From Mycetocola lacteus (GTDB lineage: Bacteria > Actinomycetota > Actinomycetes > Actinomycetales > Microbacteriaceae): 64,000 bases of DNA. The stretch covers positions 419,947 through 483,946 of the forward strand of contig NZ_RCUY01000001.1 of the NCBI RefSeq assembly GCF_003667575.1. Reading direction: 5' to 3'. The translations under genes and the position numbers were made by a program. Of this stretch, positions 60,977 to 64,000 are shown piece after piece (the first letter of the stretch is position 1; each line of letters opens with the position of its first letter). Below the pieces are notes generated by a model, which did not search any database, was not told where the DNA came from, and was given only the letters and a program-made list of their open reading frames with translations.

Positions 60977-61813
60977 GTGGATATCGGCTACACCGGGGCA
61001 CTGCTGGGCGGGATCCTGACCCTGTTCAGCCCCTGTTCGGTCATGCTGCTGCCGGCCTTCTTCGCCTATGCATTTGCTAGCCCCACCAAGCTTTTACAGC
61101 GCACCGGGGTCTTCTACCTGGGACTGCTGGTGACCCTGGTCCCGCTCGGCCTGCTGGCCGGAGCGCTGGGGTCCCTACTCACCGAGAACCGCGGAATCCT
61201 GGTCTCGGTCGCCGCGGGCATCGTCATCGTGATCGGCCTGCTTCAGCTGATCGGGATCAACATTCCCGGTCTCAACCGCGGGGCCGTGGGCGAGGGCACC
61301 TCGGCCGTTTCTGTGTTCATACTCGGCGCGGTATATGGGGTCGCCGGGGTGTGTGCGGGGCCGATCCTCGGATCGGTGCTGACCGTCGCGGCTACCGGGG
61401 CCAACCCGGTGTACGGCGGCATCATGCTGGCGATCTTTGCGCTGGGCATGGCCCTGCCGCTGGGCGTGCTGGCCCTGATCTGGACCCGGATAAGCGCGGC
61501 CAAAAAGAGCTGGCTGCGTCCGCGTCAGGTGCGGATCGGACGCTGGGAAAACTCGGTCTGGATGGTTGTCTCTGGGCTGCTCTCGATCGGGATTGGCGTA
61601 CTGCTCCTGGTCACCGAGGGCACCGCATCGCTCGGCGGTATCTTCACAGTGAGCACGCAGTATCGGGCCGAGTCCTGGGTTTCCGAGACGGCAATCAAGG
61701 TGCCCAACCTGGTGTTTGTCCTGGTCGCCGTGGGCATGCTCGCGGCGGTTGCGGCGCTGGTGTTCTGGCGCTCGCGTACGCGTAAGCGTGAGACCGAGGC
61801 GGTCTCCGCGTAG
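60977..61813 (+). CDS. CcdA/DsbD-type thiol-disulfide interchange membrane protein
   Basis: A 278-aa protein with about seven helices. The first helix carries LFSPCSVMLLPAFFAYAF, and a second Cys is in GVCAGPILGS, the redox pair of CcdA proteins that pass reducing equivalents from cytoplasmic thioredoxin across the membrane. It starts with GTG two bases after the DsbA-like stop, so it probably reduces that protein or a partner. The C-terminus ends in a basic tail. Confidence 0.9.
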   Translation: MDIGYTGALLGGILTLFSPCSVMLLPAFFAYAFASPTKLLQRTGVFYLGLLVTLVPLGLLAGALGSLLTENRGILVSVAAGIVIVIGLLQLIGINIPGLNRGAVGEGTSAVSVFILGAVYGVAGVCAGPILGSVLTVAATGANPVYGGIMLAIFALGMALPLGVLALIWTRISAAKKSWLRPRQVRIGRWENSVWMVVSGLLSIGIGVLLLVTEGTASLGGIFTVSTQYRAESWVSETAIKVPNLVFVLVAVGMLAAVAALVFWRSRTRKRETEAVSA

Positions 61814-61897
61814 GTTGACGAGTGCGGAGCGGCGGCAACCGCGATTGTGCAAACCCTCACAAGCGGCGGCACCCGCGCATGCCTAGCCCCTCACAAA

Positions 61898-61936
61898 CAG
61901 AGCCGCCCGGGAACCAGAGGTTCCCGGGCGGCTCTG
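61898..61936 (-). terminator. Terminator hairpin of trmB
   Basis: Perfect 17-bp stem beginning CAGAGCCGCCCGGG with a 5-base loop, just downstream of the trmB stop (61941) on the minus strand; it can also serve the ccdA-like gene. Confidence 0.85.
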
Positions 61937-61940
61937 TTGG

Positions 61941-62807
61941 TCAGGCTCGCACGTAGGCCAGGTCGGTGGCACCGCGTCCGGCGCGGCGCCCCTTCTCCTC
62001 AAAGGTGGTGAGGACCCGGCCCTCAAACCGCTCGACAACCCCGTCGCTTTCGGGGATCACCGGTACCAGATCGGTACGACCACGGAGCACCTCACGCATG
62101 TGATCGGCATAGGGTTCCCAGTCGGTCGCGAGTCGCCAGATGCCACCCGGACGCAGGACCCGGGCGACCTGATCGGCGAACTCGGGCTGCACCATTCGGC
62201 GCTTGTGGTGCCGCGCCTTGTGCCAGGGATCGGGGAAGAACACCCAGATTTCGTCGAGGCTGGCCGCAGGCAGCGCGTCCAGAATCTCGGGGGCATTGGC
62301 CTCGATCAGGCGCAGGTTGGGTACGCCGCCGGCCCGGTCGGCCAGCGAGATAGCCTGGGCCAGACCCGCCCAGTACACCTCAAGGGCCAGATAGTTGTTG
62401 TCGGGGTTGGCCAGGGCGGCGGCGGAGACGCACTCCCCCATCCCCGAACCAATCTCCACGATGGTGCGGGCCTCGCGCCCAAAGACCGTGGGGAGGTCGA
62501 TGCTGACCCGCGGGTCCACCGAGGTGGACGCGTGAGCGCGCGGCACCTGCACCAGGTAGTCGTCGCCCACTCGACTCATCGCAGATTCCTGGCCGGCGGT
62601 CAACCGGGCCGAGCGGCGGACAAACGACACCGGGTACGGCCGATACTGTTCGGGCACCCCCTCGGGGTTGGGCACCACCGGGGCGCGATCGCCATCCTCG
62701 GCAAGCGAAATCCCGGGGGCCAGCGGCGCGATCTCGGTGGCTGCATCCGCAATCTCCGGCGCGGCAAACACCTCGGGCTCGGAACCGTTTTCGGGGGTCG
62801 ACGTCAT
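61941..62807 (-). CDS. trmB: tRNA (guanine-N7-)-methyltransferase TrmB
   Basis: A 288-aa SAM-dependent enzyme that makes m7G46 in the tRNA variable loop. The SAM site is IVEIGSGMGECVSAAA (about 118-133), followed by the acidic ALEVYWAG, then IWVFFPDPWHKARHHKRRMV (about 185-204), the family signature with the catalytic Asp. A nonconserved N-terminal extension of about 80 residues is rich in Glu, Ala and Pro; shorter starts further in are possible, but RSARLTAGQE belongs to the family core, so it cannot be much shorter. Confidence 0.93.
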   Translation of the reverse strand: MTSTPENGSEPEVFAAPEIADAATEIAPLAPGISLAEDGDRAPVVPNPEGVPEQYRPYPVSFVRRSARLTAGQESAMSRVGDDYLVQVPRAHASTSVDPRVSIDLPTVFGREARTIVEIGSGMGECVSAAALANPDNNYLALEVYWAGLAQAISLADRAGGVPNLRLIEANAPEILDALPAASLDEIWVFFPDPWHKARHHKRRMVQPEFADQVARVLRPGGIWRLATDWEPYADHMREVLRGRTDLVPVIPESDGVVERFEGRVLTTFEEKGRRAGRGATDLAYVRA

Positions 62808-62899
62808 GAAATCCTCTGAATCAGTGCGGGCGTCGCGCGTCGCGACTCCCTAAATTTTAGGGGACACCCCGCGCGGAGCCGAATTAGACGGGAAACGCA

Positions 62900-62935
62900 C
62901 CTCGGGCCCCTCACCAAGTGGTGAGGGGCCCGAGG
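62900..62935 (-). terminator. Terminator hairpin of the SdrD-B-type surface protein gene
   Basis: Stem CCTCGGGCCCCTCACC / GGTGAGGGGCCCGAGG with a small loop, 21 bp after the stop at 62956 on the minus strand. Confidence 0.85.
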
Positions 62936-62955
62936 TTAAGAGCTAAACCGTGTGA

Positions 62956-64000
62956 CTAGGCTGCGTCGTTGCGACGTGCGCGTGCCAGCATGAATGCTCC
63001 ACCGGCCAGCAGCAGCAGTGCCGCGGCACCACCACCCCACAGCAGGTTCGGGTCCACACCGGTCGAGGACAGGCGGTCGCCCGTGGGGGCCTCCGCCGGG
63101 GCCGACGGAACGATCGCGGCGGGGTTCAGCACCACACCGGCGTCCCAGGTCGGGTCGATGCCCTCGGTCGCGCCCAGGTTGAACGCGGTGTAGTCGCCGG
63201 TGAGGTTGACGTTGTCATCTCCCAGGACAATCACGCGGGTCCATCCGGTGGTCGCGTCGGCGTCCGAGTCGCGTCCGCTGTTTTCGCCATCCGCGCCCGC
63301 GGTGGTGAAGTGGTACAGCTTGGCCTGCTCGGCGGTCAGCTCGAAACGGACCTTATAGCTGCCCGCGGGCAGGTTGTCGAACACGTAACGTCCGGCCGAG
63401 TTGGTGGTGGTCCGAGCAAGCTCGGTTCCGTTCTCGTCGGTCAGGATGACGTTCACTCCGGGCAGCGGCTTCTCGTCCGCGTCCTGGATTCCGTTGGCGT
63501 TGGTGTCGATCCAGACGTAGTCACCAATCGCATAGCTCTTGGTTACGAATCCGAAGTCGAGCGCCGGGTCGTGCTCACCGTCCTCCAGCAGGCCCTCGGA
63601 CGAGGACTCCCAGTCGGACGAGTTGCGCTTGCGATCCTCGCCCTGGCCGGGCTTGGTCGGGGTGTAGGGCTTCAGCGCCTCGATGGTTGCGGGGTCATCC
63701 CGAACAATCTTGACGGTGTAGCTCTCGCCCTGTTCCAGAGCCGGCAGGTTGTCGAACGAGTAGCGGCCATCGGCGTCGGTCACGGTGGACTCCACCGGGT
63801 TACCGAACACGTCGGTCACGGGCTCGCTATCCGGGCCCACCAGCACAAGCTTGACACCGGGGATACCGGGCTCGCCCTCATCCAGGATGCCGTCGCGGTT
63901 GAGGTCTACCCAGACCACGTCGCCCACCGAGACGCTCTTGCGCACGAATCCGAAGTCGAGGGTCGGGTCGTGGTCCTCGTTGCTGATCAGGTCGCCGGAT
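62956..64000 (-). CDS. SdrD B-domain surface protein, 5'-truncated by the window edge
   Basis: C-terminal about 347 residues of a cell-surface protein. Two SdrD_B/prealbumin-like domains are visible, each starting with (S)VGDVVWVDLNRDGILDEGE / AIGDYVWIDTNANGIQDADE, the Ca-binding-like DxNxDGxxD loop, and each containing a YSFDNLPA / YVFDNLPA block. These lead to an Ala/Pro linker, LSSTG, a membrane helix and RARRNDAA. LSSTG is a divergent sortase-type signal; the two big glycosidases use LAHTG. The frame is open to the right edge, with another repeat end (..DPTLDFGFVRKS) visible, so the real start is beyond 64000. Confidence 0.85.
   Translation of the reverse strand, partial: SGDLISNEDHDPTLDFGFVRKSVSVGDVVWVDLNRDGILDEGEPGIPGVKLVLVGPDSEPVTDVFGNPVESTVTDADGRYSFDNLPALEQGESYTVKIVRDDPATIEALKPYTPTKPGQGEDRKRNSSDWESSSEGLLEDGEHDPALDFGFVTKSYAIGDYVWIDTNANGIQDADEKPLPGVNVILTDENGTELARTTTNSAGRYVFDNLPAGSYKVRFELTAEQAKLYHFTTAGADGENSGRDSDADATTGWTRVIVLGDDNVNLTGDYTAFNLGATEGIDPTWDAGVVLNPAAIVPSAPAEAPTGDRLSSTGVDPNLLWGGGAAALLLLAGGAFMLARARRNDAA

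Overview
The window is a G+C-rich actinobacterial chromosome segment, most likely from a Microbacteriaceae-like organism. This is inferred from LAHTG-type sortase signals, frequent leaderless TANNNT-N6-ATG starts, the galU / 5-FTHF cyclo-ligase / fmdB / mscL neighbourhood, and a lactococcin-972-type bacteriocin. No rRNA, complete IS element, integrase or CRISPR array was seen. One tRNA (Ala, CGC anticodon) is present.

Region 1 (1-13.3 kb) and the linked gene at 17.1-24.1 kb form carbohydrate loci. The left edge holds the end of an alpha-glucoside-type ABC importer operon with a GH13 alpha-glucosidase. Convergent to it is a 1239-aa secreted, LAHTG-anchored (alpha/alpha)6 glycosidase. A LacI regulator follows, then a binding protein, two permeases, a GH130 phosphorylase-type enzyme and a phosphomannomutase-like HAD protein. 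The 2310-aa surface protein at 17.1-24.1 kb joins a GH92 alpha-mannosidase, CBM-like modules, FIVAR and Fn3 domains, and a complete PAP2 acid-phosphatase domain in one LAHTG-anchored chain. Three identical 16-bp palindromes (6800, 8034, 24081) precede the surface glycosidase/LacI pair, the importer operon and the GH92-phosphatase gene. They tie these genes into one regulon. The inferred pathway is surface trimming and dephosphorylation of mannan, phosphomannan or high-mannose N-glycan, import of the product, phosphorolysis to mannose-1-phosphate, and entry into central metabolism.

Region 2 (14.1-17.0 kb) interrupts this locus. It contains a deletion scar in which a short-chain dehydrogenase and a divergent MmyB-type regulator both lost their 5' halves. 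It is followed by a lower-G+C two-gene cassette: a MazG-like pyrophosphohydrolase overlapping a GIY-YIG/DUF2075 helicase-like protein. The cassette looks like an acquired, possibly defensive, module.

Region 3 (24.3-46.5 kb) is mostly housekeeping and conserved actinobacterial genes: TetR, a saccharopine-dehydrogenase-like enzyme and APC permease, small membrane proteins, tRNA-Ala, RimJ-type acetyltransferase, GalU, 5-FTHF cyclo-ligase, FmdB, MscL, an SF1-helicase-like protein with a broken Walker A motif, META lipoprotein, holin-like protein, a second-type YidC, a DHA2 drug exporter and two tandem paralogous lipoproteins.

Region 4 (46.6-55.9 kb) is an Opp/Dpp-type peptide- or oligosaccharide-class importer operon ending in a cytoplasmic GH3 beta-glucosidase, with a divergent TetR gene. 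Region 5 (55.9-59.1 kb) is a lactococcin-972-like bacteriocin operon with its 7TM-type membrane protein and ABC ATPase. The right end carries a DsbA-like/CcdA pair, TrmB, and the C-terminal part of an SdrD-B-repeat surface protein running off the edge.
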